From: Deltaproteobacteria bacterium
GTDB lineage: Bacteria > Desulfobacterota > Syntrophobacteria > Syntrophobacterales > Thermodesulforhabdaceae
Assembly: GCA_019309115.1 (NCBI GenBank)
Contig: JAFDGW010000005.1
Span: forward strand, 1-64,000
Reading direction: 5' to 3'
Length of the DNA stretch: 64,000 bases
In this document: positions 43,424 through 51,096 of the stretch, one piece after another
Layout: every line of letters starts with the position of its first letter
Position numbering within the stretch: the first letter of the stretch is position 1
Program-made: the position numbers and the translations under genes
Notes under the pieces: generated by a model
Told to the model about the DNA's origin: nothing
Database searches by the model: none
Seen by the model: only the letters and a program-made list of their open reading frames with translations

Positions 43424-43768
43424 ATGAAAAAGCAACTGGTCTTTGTAATACTTTTCATTGGGCTTTGCGCTATCCTGGCTCGACCGGCCCTTGCCATAGA
43501 AGCAGAAGTAGCACAGGGAAAATGCATCTCCTTCAGCAGGGAGAGCGGTGAGGTGATTATAGAGGAGTACGATACAAACTTCTCTCAGCAACACCCCTAT
43601 GGAATGCCTACAGGCAAACATTTGAACATCAAACTAACGGAGAAAACCCTTGTTGGAATACCCCCTGAGCCTGGAGATATTCTGCGCATTGCCTATGTGG
43701 AACGGGAAGGCGTTCCGGTCGCACTTCGCATCATGAACGTGTCCAAGCAGGACCTCCGTAAGAAGTAG
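43424..43768 (+). CDS. Small exported protein
   Basis: The 114-residue protein has a clear signal peptide (cleavage near ALA-IEAEV, residue 24) and a mature part of about 90 residues with a beta-rich, OB-like look (GKCISFSRESGEVIIEEY; KTLVGIPPEPGDILRIAYV). I do not recognise the family. The ATG at 43424 follows GGAGGGGG; a longer reading frame overlapping the transporter is unlikely. It is probably periplasmic and translated with the transporter. Confidence 0.82.
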   Translation: MKKQLVFVILFIGLCAILARPALAIEAEVAQGKCISFSRESGEVIIEEYDTNFSQQHPYGMPTGKHLNIKLTEKTLVGIPPEPGDILRIAYVEREGVPVALRIMNVSKQDLRKK

Positions 43769-43857
43769 CCCATCCCAACTCTCCCCTCAGGGGTTTCCCT
43801 GGCTCACTCCCCCCGGGCCGGGGAAGCCCCGAAGAACGGTAAGAGGAGAAAAAGGCC

Positions 43858-44070
43858 ATGAACCTTACAGGACGTCAGTGGATAGCCGTCATAGTAATTG
43901 ATATCATCATTTTGTTTGAACTAACCCTGTCAATGTACCTGGCATCCAGATTCGGTGAGCTAACCTCAACTTTCCTGAGCATATTCGTCCCCTCTGCGCT
44001 CATAACGCTTCTGGTTGGCAGGAAAATAGTAAAAAGCATTGGGAAAGCGTCGGTTTCGAGGCAACGGTAG
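43858..44070 (+). CDS. Small two-helix membrane protein
   Basis: The 70-residue protein is almost entirely two hydrophobic helices (IAVIVIDIIILFELTLSMYL and FLSIFVPSALITLLVG) with a basic tail. AAGAGGAG precedes the ATG. The 89-base gap before it holds short GC-rich hairpins. No family is recognised. It is probably another small component of the TSUP operon's membrane complex. Confidence 0.72.
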   Translation: MNLTGRQWIAVIVIDIIILFELTLSMYLASRFGELTSTFLSIFVPSALITLLVGRKIVKSIGKASVSRQR

Positions 44071-44076
44071 AAAACC

Positions 44077-44871
44077 ATGAAATACTTTTCGGCAATGGTA
44101 AAATGGTTGGGATTAGTCATCGGCATTGTCTTTGTTCTGTCAGCAGCGGACGGTTGTATTTCAAGCTTTCGAAAACCTCCTAGAGAATACTCGGTTACAA
44201 GCGGCCAGGCCGTAAAAATCGCCGAGAAAGCGCCAAGGCCACTTACGCATCCGGGGATGATTTCCTTTTCATCCTCGTGCCCTTCAATCAGGCTCATCGT
44301 TACGGAAATTCAGGGTAGGCTATGGAATGGCACCATAGTAGTACCTGATGCCACACAATCCGGCAGCTGCAAGTTATCTGTTAGATATTCAGGTGATCCC
44401 AGAATAACCCATAATTATCACATAAGGATATTCCCCAACAGAGAGGCATTACTCAGTAATTCATATTCGCTTTTTGAGAAATGGGCAGGCTGGAATCCCT
44501 GGATGATTATGGCAGTCTCCTCTGTAACCATGGTGATGCTTATGGTCATATCCTATCTGCTTTCATTGAGGCAGGAGCAACAACCAAGAAATTTCAGAGC
44601 CGTAACGGCTGTCACAAACGATCCACAAAGGCTGTACGTCACATTCCCCTACCTTCGTGGCGACGACCTTGAGCCGGGGCAACCTGTTGCTCTGATCAAC
44701 GACCATGGAAACATTGTTGGTTTGGCAACCATCTCGAAAATAACTCGTTCAAATATACTGGCCATTGCAAGCAGGGAGGAAGATTTCAATATTTCGGCGG
44801 TATCGTGGGAATTTGACGACGTAATGCGGGCACTAGAGGCCCAGAGAGGCAAACATGTTCGAGAAGGCTAG
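44077..44871 (+). CDS. Membrane protein with periplasmic and cytoplasmic domains
   Basis: The 264-residue protein has an N-terminal hydrophobic segment (about 8-27) followed by Cys in ADGCISS, which could be a lipobox-like site, a periplasmic domain of about 110 residues, a second membrane segment (about 146-167) and a cytoplasmic domain of about 90 residues (VTNDPQRLYVTFPYLRGDDL). I do not recognise it. It starts six bases after the preceding gene and overlaps the next receiver gene by 17 bases, so it may pass a signal to that receiver or anchor it. Confidence 0.72.
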   Translation: MKYFSAMVKWLGLVIGIVFVLSAADGCISSFRKPPREYSVTSGQAVKIAEKAPRPLTHPGMISFSSSCPSIRLIVTEIQGRLWNGTIVVPDATQSGSCKLSVRYSGDPRITHNYHIRIFPNREALLSNSYSLFEKWAGWNPWMIMAVSSVTMVMLMVISYLLSLRQEQQPRNFRAVTAVTNDPQRLYVTFPYLRGDDLEPGQPVALINDHGNIVGLATISKITRSNILAIASREEDFNISAVSWEFDDVMRALEAQRGKHVREG

Positions 44872-45238
44872 AGTTTTGATTGTGGATGATGAAGATCATT
44901 TCAGAAAAGCGCTGAAGAAAAATCTGGAACTCGAGGGATTTTTTGTTGATGAGGCTCCATCCGGTGAGGATGCCGTGGAGAAAATTTCAAAATCTCCGTT
45001 CGATATCGTTCTGCTGGACATACGCATGCCCGGCATCGATGGGATCACAACCCTCGAGAAGATCAAGCAAATATGTCCTGATGTCGAAATAATTGTTCTT
45101 ACGGCGCATGCTTCCGTGGATGCTGCTGTAAAAATCATGCAACTTGGCGGCTTCGATTACTGCCTAAAACCCTGTGATGTAAAGGATCTAAGCAGCAAGA
45201 TCGAGCATGCCCTTGAAAAAAGACGTCGTAAGGAGTGA
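44855..45238 (+). CDS. Stand-alone response regulator receiver
   Basis: The 127-residue protein is a receiver with complete site residues (VDDE; Asp in IVLLDIRMPGIDG; Thr in VLTAHA; Lys in CLKPCD) and no output domain. It overlaps the upstream membrane protein gene by 17 bases and ends the operon. As with the first TSUP operon and the DASS operon, a transporter is accompanied by a lone receiver. Confidence 0.9.
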   Translation: MFEKARVLIVDDEDHFRKALKKNLELEGFFVDEAPSGEDAVEKISKSPFDIVLLDIRMPGIDGITTLEKIKQICPDVEIIVLTAHASVDAAVKIMQLGGFDYCLKPCDVKDLSSKIEHALEKRRRKE

Positions 45239-45598
45239 TGACAAAGGGCACGCGGTAGGGAACAAAAGGGTTACGCTTCTTCGGAATACCAGGCGGGATA
45301 TGGTCCTCAGCTTTCGGTGCTTATAGTTGAGCTTGCGGGGATAGCGGAAAATAGTCGCACATGGTTCAGGGTTTTTGCTATTCGGCGCTTGAGTTGCCTA
45401 TCAGTCTTGGGGCAATCCAGAAAGTAACTGATCGTGCTTCTGAAGCTATTTTGCCTCATTATGAAGCGATCTGAAATAAGGCTCGATCATCGAAAGTAAG
45501 TTAATGTAGATGAAACTTTATAGTGTAACGCCGGCGGTTCATAACTGGCTATGGGTGCTATGGGTTATGGTTAATCTTGTGATTGATTTAGAAAAAAA
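45239..45598. other. Gap without a recognisable gene
   Basis: This 360-base stretch lies between the receiver gene and the tRNA genes. I see no believable reading frame, no terminator with a T-run and no repeat that I can support. Confidence 0.5.
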
Positions 45599-45691
45599 TG
45601 GCGGAGAGAGTGGGATTCGAACCCACGGTGCGTGTTTCCACGCACACTCGCTTAGCAGGCGAGCGCCTTCGACCAACTCGGCCATCTCTCC
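45599..45691 (-). tRNA. tRNA-Ser (anticodon GCT)
   Basis: Read on the minus strand, the acceptor GGAGAGA pairs with TCTCTCC, followed by discriminator G and an encoded CCA. The anticodon loop CTGCTAA gives GCT, the long variable arm (GTGTGCGTGGAAACACGCAC) is that of a serine tRNA, and the T loop GGTTCGAATCC is standard. It reads codons AGC and AGT. Confidence 0.95.
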
Positions 45692-45704
45692 GCATTCCCC
45701 ATTA

Positions 45705-45796
45705 TGGCGGAGGGAGTAGGATTCGAACCTACGGTCCCGCGGTAGCGGGACAGCGGTTTTCAAGACCGCCGCCTTAAACCACTCGGCCATCCCTCC
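45705..45796 (-). tRNA. tRNA-Ser (anticodon TGA)
   Basis: On the minus strand the acceptor GGAGGGA pairs with TCCCTCC, with discriminator G and an encoded CCA. The anticodon loop TCTTGAAA gives TGA, the long variable arm (TGTCCCGCTACCGCGGGAC) marks serine, and the T loop is standard. It is 13 bases upstream of the other serine tRNA and probably on the same transcript. Confidence 0.95.
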
Positions 45797-45858
45797 GTGA
45801 GCAAGAATAAAATTAACATTTTCTTCAAAAAGTTGTCAACCCAAGCTCTTGCCCTTCA

Positions 45859-46587
45859 CTACTTTTTGCGCTTCCTCGGCGCAGGTAGCTCAAACCTGAA
45901 AAACAGGGCAAGAACACCAGCGATCAGCCCTACCATGCCGATAAGGCTTATGCGTTTCGGTTCGTACAACCACCCGTAAAATCCACCGAAAACGAAATCA
46001 GTCGGCATTTTGCCCATCTGGAAATATTGCCTCGCAAGTTTTTTATCTCCCCTATGAAGAAGAATAAAACCGGCTATTCTGTAAGCCTGGGCCGTCAGAT
46101 CGTCTGGAACGCCACTTTTTAAAAGAACCCGTACATCTGTTAAAGAAGCATCAAAATCACCCAGCAAGTATCGTGCTCTTGCCCTTTCCAATTGGGCCTG
46201 TCTGTTTTCTGGATTGATTTTAAGAGCCGATGTAAAATCCTGTTCGGCACCTTGGTAATTACCCTGAGCAAGCCGCACTTTACCACGCAGCAGATAGAGT
46301 TCATCCGAGTTTTTATCGATTTCAATGCACCGGTTGAGGTCATGTTCGGCAAGTTCATACTTTTTCTGGTAGTACAGTATTGTTGCTCGCTCTTTTCTCG
46401 CCTCCAGAAAATCGGGTTGGGTGGAAATGGCCTGCGAATACAGAGCAAGCTTTTCAAAGAGAAAGTTAGAATTTTGAGCCTCGACATAAAATTTCTGGGC
46501 GGTCGACATGGCAAAAGCGGTATGGGCTAAGGCTAAAACCAACAGACCAATTAAAATCCTGCTAATGACGCAAGCACTCGATCGCAT
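45859..46587 (-). CDS. Exported TPR-repeat protein
   Basis: The 242-residue protein has a signal peptide or signal anchor (ILIGLLVLALAHTAFA, cleavage near 26), four or five TPR units (for example AEHDLNRCIEIDKNSDELYLLRGKV; AEQDFTSALKINPENRQAQLERA) and a hydrophobic segment near the C-terminus followed by basic residues. It is probably periplasmic with a membrane tether. TPRs bind other proteins. It stands alone between the tRNAs and the DsrE-like gene. The role is unknown. Confidence 0.85.
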   Translation of the reverse strand: MRSSACVISRILIGLLVLALAHTAFAMSTAQKFYVEAQNSNFLFEKLALYSQAISTQPDFLEARKERATILYYQKKYELAEHDLNRCIEIDKNSDELYLLRGKVRLAQGNYQGAEQDFTSALKINPENRQAQLERARARYLLGDFDASLTDVRVLLKSGVPDDLTAQAYRIAGFILLHRGDKKLARQYFQMGKMPTDFVFGGFYGWLYEPKRISLIGMVGLIAGVLALFFRFELPAPRKRKK

Positions 46588-46690
46588 CGGCTACTTTCCC
46601 CTCCTCACATGAATTCGAATCCCTCACAAAGAGAGCCAGCACTTTCTGTGCCACATTTTTCTTACACCGGCAACACAAAAACTCAATCAA

Positions 46691-47146
46691 TTATATAAAC
46701 ATGTTAATTTGACAACTTTGTGCGTATTTCAAATAATCTTCGGCTGTTTCAACAACCACGCCGTCAATAAAATCTTTATCCTTAAGCCCCATCATGTCCA
46801 CCGTCATCTTGCAGGCAACAAATCGCACCTCTTCCAGTTGTGCCATTTCCAGAAGTTCTGAAATTGTCGGAATCTCAGCAGACTCTATTTTCCTGGCCAT
46901 CATCTTAGTAGCCACTGTAGCCATGCCAGGTATGGCTCCGACAAAACCGGGCGGATAAAATTTGCACTTCTCAGCCCCACCCTTTCTGATTACATTAATC
47001 CCCATGAAGGTGAAAAAAATTGTGGCATCCATACCCAGTCGTCTGGCATTTATTGCCAAAATCAGAGGTGGATAGGCACCATCAATAGTATCCCTGCTAC
47101 AGATAAAGGTGCAGGACACCTTCTGTTGTTCCTGGGCATTAGTCAT
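46691..47146 (-). CDS. DsrE2-like sulfur-relay family protein
   Basis: The 151-residue protein belongs to the DsrE/DsrF/DrsH-like group: it has the N-terminal core FICSRDTIDGAYPPLILA with a Cys near the start and a second conserved Cys in FVACKMTVDMMGL. Relatives carry or transfer sulfane sulfur and interact with TusA. It overlaps the ArsR gene by four bases (ATGA), so the pair is one operon. In a sulfate reducer it may handle persulfide. Confidence 0.88.
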   Translation of the reverse strand: MTNAQEQQKVSCTFICSRDTIDGAYPPLILAINARRLGMDATIFFTFMGINVIRKGGAEKCKFYPPGFVGAIPGMATVATKMMARKIESAEIPTISELLEMAQLEEVRFVACKMTVDMMGLKDKDFIDGVVVETAEDYLKYAQSCQINMFI

Positions 47147-47475
47147 GACTGGTTTCCTCCTTTATTTTGATCTATCTCAGGTTTAACCGCCGCCTGATCT
47201 CTTACACACTGAATGATTTTGATTACGTGAGGGTTAGCCACAGAATAGAAAATCTGTTGGGCTTCCCTTCGGGCTTCTAATACTCGGTGATATCTTAAGA
47301 TTGCCAGTTGCTGAGATACGTAAGGCTGAGGCATTTGCAAAGTTTCACACAACTGCCCGACGCTTTTCTCCCCATCCGCGAGCAAATCGATAATCTTCAG
47401 GCGTACCGGATGCGCAACTGCTCGTATTGCTTCAGAAACAGCTTTCAGTTTTTCATCATCGAAGCGTGTTGCCAT
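47143..47475 (-). CDS. ArsR-family transcriptional regulator
   Basis: The 110-residue protein is a winged-helix ArsR repressor (HPVRLKIIDLLADGEKSVGQL; QPYVSQQLAILRYHRVLEAR). It lacks the metal-binding ELCVC box but has Cys43 in QLCETL and Cys90 in IIQCVRD, so a thiol or persulfide response like BigR or SqrR is possible, though the spacing differs from theirs. A perfect 6-4-6 inverted repeat lies 33 bases upstream (47508-47523) and is a good operator for self-control. It is translated with the DsrE2-like gene. Confidence 0.9.
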   Translation of the reverse strand: MATRFDDEKLKAVSEAIRAVAHPVRLKIIDLLADGEKSVGQLCETLQMPQPYVSQQLAILRYHRVLEARREAQQIFYSVANPHVIKIIQCVRDQAAVKPEIDQNKGGNQS

Positions 47476-47507
47476 TTTCCCTCCAATTTGCTTTACACAA
47501 TATATAC

Positions 47508-47523
47508 GTATATTCGCATATAC
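47508..47523. promoter_or_regulatory. Inverted repeat, likely ArsR operator
   Basis: GTATAT-TCGC-ATATAC is a perfect inverted repeat in the divergent region between the ArsR gene and the DMT transporter gene; it overlaps the 12-base palindrome ATATACGTATAT (47502-47513). ArsR repressors of the sulfide-sensing group bind AT-rich repeats of this type. Confidence 0.65.
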
Positions 47524-47631
47524 ATGCTAATACAAAAAAGTCAAGCGTTTTTGTTTGCTACCCCAGGAAATATTGTGATATTGATTCCGCTGATTCGGGG
47601 GTTAAAATTCGAAAACAAAAGATGTTGCACA

Positions 47632-48567
47632 ATGAGTGCAAAAGCCACAGTTTCCAGAAAAGGGTATTTATGTGTGATTCTGGCTGCCGTTATGTGGGCT
47701 ATCTCCGGCACATCAGGAAAATATTTATTCCAGCACGGCCTGACACCCTACGACGTGGTACAACTTAGGCTCACTATCTCTACCCCAATCTTGGCCATTG
47801 CACTGGCCATAAAAAATCCCCAGCTCCTCAAAATAGAAAAATCAGATATCTTCTATTTTGCAATCCTAGGTATCGTCGGAATGGGAATGGTGCAGTTCAC
47901 ATATTTCTACGCCATAAGCAAGATAAAAGTAGCCGCTGCCATTCTGCTTGAATACCTAGCACCCGTTTTTATTGCTCTTTACTCGGTTATTGTAGCCGGT
48001 GAGAGGTTAAGCGGCCCAACTGTCATTGCGCTTTGCGGAGCGTTTTTGGGCTGTTATCTCGTCGTTGGAGGCTATGACCTCAACCTGCTGAGTATGAACA
48101 AGCTGGGAATTTTGGGAGGTCTTGCAGCGGCCGCTTCCTTCGCTTGGTATTCCATCCATGGCGAAAGAGGAATGAGGCGTTATCATCCGTGGACAGTGTT
48201 TTTTTACGCGCTGGTTTTTGCAACAATACTCTGGAATGTACTCCACCCACCCTTGGCATCCTTCCAGAAAAACTGTACCCCTTTCATGTGGACACTTATA
48301 GTTTATATTGCCATCTTTGGAACTCTTTTACCTTTTGGTCTATATTTTGAGGGGATTAATCTCATAAGGTCTACCAGAGCAAGCATCACAGCAACGCTGG
48401 AACCGATATCTGCAGGAATATTGTCCTTCGTGTTTCTGGGAGAAAAGCTGGCATTACCCCAGATCGCCGGAGGGCTTCTTGTTATAGGTTCAATAGTTTT
48501 ACTTCAGCTTGCCAAGGAAGAAGATCACGCCATTCCGGCTTTAATAAGGGCCCAAAGGGGTGAGTAA
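47632..48567 (+). CDS. EamA/DMT-family transporter
   Basis: The 311-residue membrane protein has ten hydrophobic segments in two EamA repeats (VILAAVMWAISGTSGKYLF; GLAAAASFAWYSIHGER) and the family's late motif RASITATLEPISAGILSFVFLGE. Such proteins export amino acids or metabolites. The ATG at 47632 begins just before the first segment; its ribosome site is weak. It is divergent from the ArsR gene, and the SAM hydrolase gene follows after eight bases, so the two are likely co-transcribed. Confidence 0.9.
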   Translation: MSAKATVSRKGYLCVILAAVMWAISGTSGKYLFQHGLTPYDVVQLRLTISTPILAIALAIKNPQLLKIEKSDIFYFAILGIVGMGMVQFTYFYAISKIKVAAAILLEYLAPVFIALYSVIVAGERLSGPTVIALCGAFLGCYLVVGGYDLNLLSMNKLGILGGLAAAASFAWYSIHGERGMRRYHPWTVFFYALVFATILWNVLHPPLASFQKNCTPFMWTLIVYIAIFGTLLPFGLYFEGINLIRSTRASITATLEPISAGILSFVFLGEKLALPQIAGGLLVIGSIVLLQLAKEEDHAIPALIRAQRGE

Positions 48568-48575
48568 AAGGCTTT

Positions 48576-49382
48576 ATGAATAGGAAACGCCCGTTGAACC
48601 CTGTTATTTGCTTTTTGACCGACTTCGGCCATAAGGACGGCTATGTTGCTGCAATGAAAGGTGTTATATTAACTAAATATTCCAAGGCAAGGTTTGTTGA
48701 TATTTCCCACGACATTGACCCTTTCAGGATAGAATCGGCAGCTTATATTTTAAAGAGCGTTTTTCCTTTCTTTCCTGAAGGAACCATGTTTGTGGTGGTT
48801 GTAGATCCCGGGGTTGGAACAACCAGAAAACCAGTAGTGATAAGGGCAAATGGTAAATTGCTCGTGGGGCCGGATAATGGGGTCTTTTCATGGATATTGA
48901 AGGATTATCCTTTCGAAGCCCGTGAAATTTCAAATCGCTCACTTCTGAGGCCCGAGATAAGCAGCACGTTTCATGGCAGAGATATTTTCGCTCCCGTAGC
49001 AGCTCACTTATTATCTGGAATTACACTTGAAGAGGTCGGCCCCTTGATTTCGCCCATTGAGTCCCCGTGGGTTCGCCCTGACATTCATGACAACGGGGAA
49101 ATCATCGGAAAAGTGGTACATATTGACAGATTCGGAAACTGCATAACCAACATCGAGAAACCTTTGGGCACGGAAAAAGGGGTAGTTCTTTTGCCCAACG
49201 GCATCGAAGTTTACCTGAAAAAAACCTATAGCGATGTACCTAACAAAGCCCCCCTCGCACTTTGGGGAAGCTGTAATCACCTTGAAATCTCGCTAAACAA
49301 GGGTAATGCAAGCAAACAGTTTGGCATTTCTATCGGGGATAACGTCCTGTTTAAGCCCTCCCATTTTACGGTTGACACCTAG
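48576..49382 (+). CDS. S-adenosylmethionine hydrolase (SAM hydroxide adenosyltransferase, DUF62)
   Basis: The 268-residue protein shows the family's N-terminal signature (CFLTDFGHKDGYVAAMKG), VVVDPGVGTTRKPV, LLVGPDNGVFSW, STFHGRDIFAPVAAHL and a C-terminal beta domain with IDRFGNCITNI. Members convert SAM and hydroxide to adenosine and methionine. Length and motifs are normal. It follows the DMT transporter by eight bases. Confidence 0.93.
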   Translation: MNRKRPLNPVICFLTDFGHKDGYVAAMKGVILTKYSKARFVDISHDIDPFRIESAAYILKSVFPFFPEGTMFVVVVDPGVGTTRKPVVIRANGKLLVGPDNGVFSWILKDYPFEAREISNRSLLRPEISSTFHGRDIFAPVAAHLLSGITLEEVGPLISPIESPWVRPDIHDNGEIIGKVVHIDRFGNCITNIEKPLGTEKGVVLLPNGIEVYLKKTYSDVPNKAPLALWGSCNHLEISLNKGNASKQFGISIGDNVLFKPSHFTVDT

Positions 49383-49606
49383 AATGTTGATAATGTATGA
49401 GGAAGCCTGTACCGATCAGAAAAGAAGAGTTAAAGTTGCGCTCTTGTAAGGTTAAAATGATAGAAAAATTTTTTGAAAGGAGGTGGAAAAAGGGGCTTTA
49501 GAAGTGGTTATGTGGGGTTTGAGTTTGAAGAAAGTGAGGAAAGGTGGATGGAAGAACGAGGAAGGATGTGGAGTGAAAAGACAGTGCATCAGAGGAGGAA
49601 AGAGCG

Positions 49607-50932
49607 ATGCGTAAATTTTTAGTAGGAATGGTGGCGTTGGTCGCTGCCGTAGCTTTGGCCCTACCTACTTTTGCGGTAGAATTCAAGTATGGCGGTATGT
49701 ATCGATGGCGGTTTCAAGCTCAGGACAATATGTCAGATGCCAACAGTGATTTGGACGATACCGCCAATTGGATTGACCAAAGGTTAAGGATGTACTTTAC
49801 CTTTGTAGGAAGTGAAAACTTGAAGCTCGTGACCAAGTGGGAAGCGGATACACTGTGGGGACTCGAAACGGGCGGCAGACATGGAGGTGGTGATATTAAT
49901 GCTGACGCTGTTAACCTTGAAATGAAAAACGTTTATCTCGATTTCATGATTCCTAACACGCCAGTCCGGGCAAAGGTTGGTGTTCAAGGGTTAGATATGC
50001 TCGATGGCTGGATTTTCAGCGATGATGCCTCTATTTTTGCTCTAGAAACAACTTTTGATCCAATTAAGGTTAAGGTTGGTTACATAGCTGCCCAAAATAT
50101 TGATACAGATGATGATGACAGCGTTGTGGGTGATGATGATGAAGAAGACGTCGATGATTGGTTTCTCGAGTTAAAGTATGCAGAAGGGCCATTAAGCGCC
50201 GCTGCAGTTTTGTTTTATCAGTATGCCCACGATGCTGACTGGAGCTGGCCTAACTGGGGTTATCCCAGCGAGGGTGATGTTGATAAGGAAGATAACCACT
50301 TGATAGATTTGGGCTTTTCTCTCGATTACAAAATGGATATGGCTGCTTTTAAGGCTACCTTCATAAAGAACTTTGGGAGCTATGACATTGCTGGTACTGA
50401 CGAGGATGAGGATTACGACGGCTGGATGGTCGAAGCAGAAGCAGATTTTTATATGGGTGCTTTTACCTTCACGTTAGGCGGATTCTGGACATCTGATGAT
50501 TTTGCATATCCAAAGGGTCGTTCCCATTACTGGGCTGAAATTGCAGGTGCCGGTACCTTAGAAGTGAACGTCAACGGCTATGATTGGTTGACTGGCGGGG
50601 TTGAAAACCGAGGTGATTACGTTCTGGGCGAATCTCCGCGCAATATCTGGACAATACATGCCGGTGCTGCATGGCAGGCTCTTGATACCACCAAGGTTAC
50701 GTTCAACTACTACTACATCGGCACCGATGATGATGTTCTCGCCAATGAAGCCACAGGTGAATACGACGACAGCATAGGTCACGAGCTTGATCTTTACATT
50801 GATCAGAAAGTCGTTGATGGTCTGACACTGCGGCTTGTTGGTGCTTACCTCATAGGGGACGATGCCCTTTCTACCAATGATGATGACGATAACGTATATG
50901 AAGTTGGTGCTCGCTTGTTGTGGAAGTTCTAA
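49607..50932 (+). CDS. Outer-membrane porin
   Basis: The 441-residue protein has a signal peptide (cleavage near TFA-VEF, residue 23), alternating beta-strand sequence, many Asp-rich loops (DTDDDDSVVGDDDEEDVDD) and a C-terminal Phe (RLLWKF), the outer-membrane insertion signal. It looks like the homotrimeric porins of Desulfovibrio-type bacteria. The acidic loops suggest cation preference or calcium binding. GGAGGAAAGAG precedes the ATG. The 224-base leader is purine-rich and contains a possible 34-codon frame (49510-49614) overlapping the start. A terminator follows. Confidence 0.9.
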   Translation: MRKFLVGMVALVAAVALALPTFAVEFKYGGMYRWRFQAQDNMSDANSDLDDTANWIDQRLRMYFTFVGSENLKLVTKWEADTLWGLETGGRHGGGDINADAVNLEMKNVYLDFMIPNTPVRAKVGVQGLDMLDGWIFSDDASIFALETTFDPIKVKVGYIAAQNIDTDDDDSVVGDDDEEDVDDWFLELKYAEGPLSAAAVLFYQYAHDADWSWPNWGYPSEGDVDKEDNHLIDLGFSLDYKMDMAAFKATFIKNFGSYDIAGTDEDEDYDGWMVEAEADFYMGAFTFTLGGFWTSDDFAYPKGRSHYWAEIAGAGTLEVNVNGYDWLTGGVENRGDYVLGESPRNIWTIHAGAAWQALDTTKVTFNYYYIGTDDDVLANEATGEYDDSIGHELDLYIDQKVVDGLTLRLVGAYLIGDDALSTNDDDDNVYEVGARLLWKF

Positions 50933-50960
50933 CTACTCTGAAATTCTGATTTAGCTAATA

Positions 50961-50992
50961 AACCCGGGGGATCGATTCTCCCGGGTTTTTCT
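50961..50992 (+). terminator. Rho-independent terminator after the porin gene
   Basis: AACCCGGG (50961-50968) pairs with CCCGGGTT (50980-50987) and the stem is followed by TTTC and further T residues. It is 29 bases after the porin stop. Confidence 0.88.
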
Positions 50993-51096
50993 TTGTTTTG
51001 AGTAGGAAGATAACCAACTTTCTTGCCAAACCCTAGATCCTGTGTTAGCAACAAATCCGCTTCGTTCAGGAAAAAGAATTAACTGGAGAGGATTGA

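Noticed and set aside
210-45238. A genomic island or phage origin for the signalling cluster
   Set aside because: No integrase, insertion sequence, attachment repeat or change in base or codon style is apparent; the only tRNA genes lie beside, not within, the cluster and are intact.
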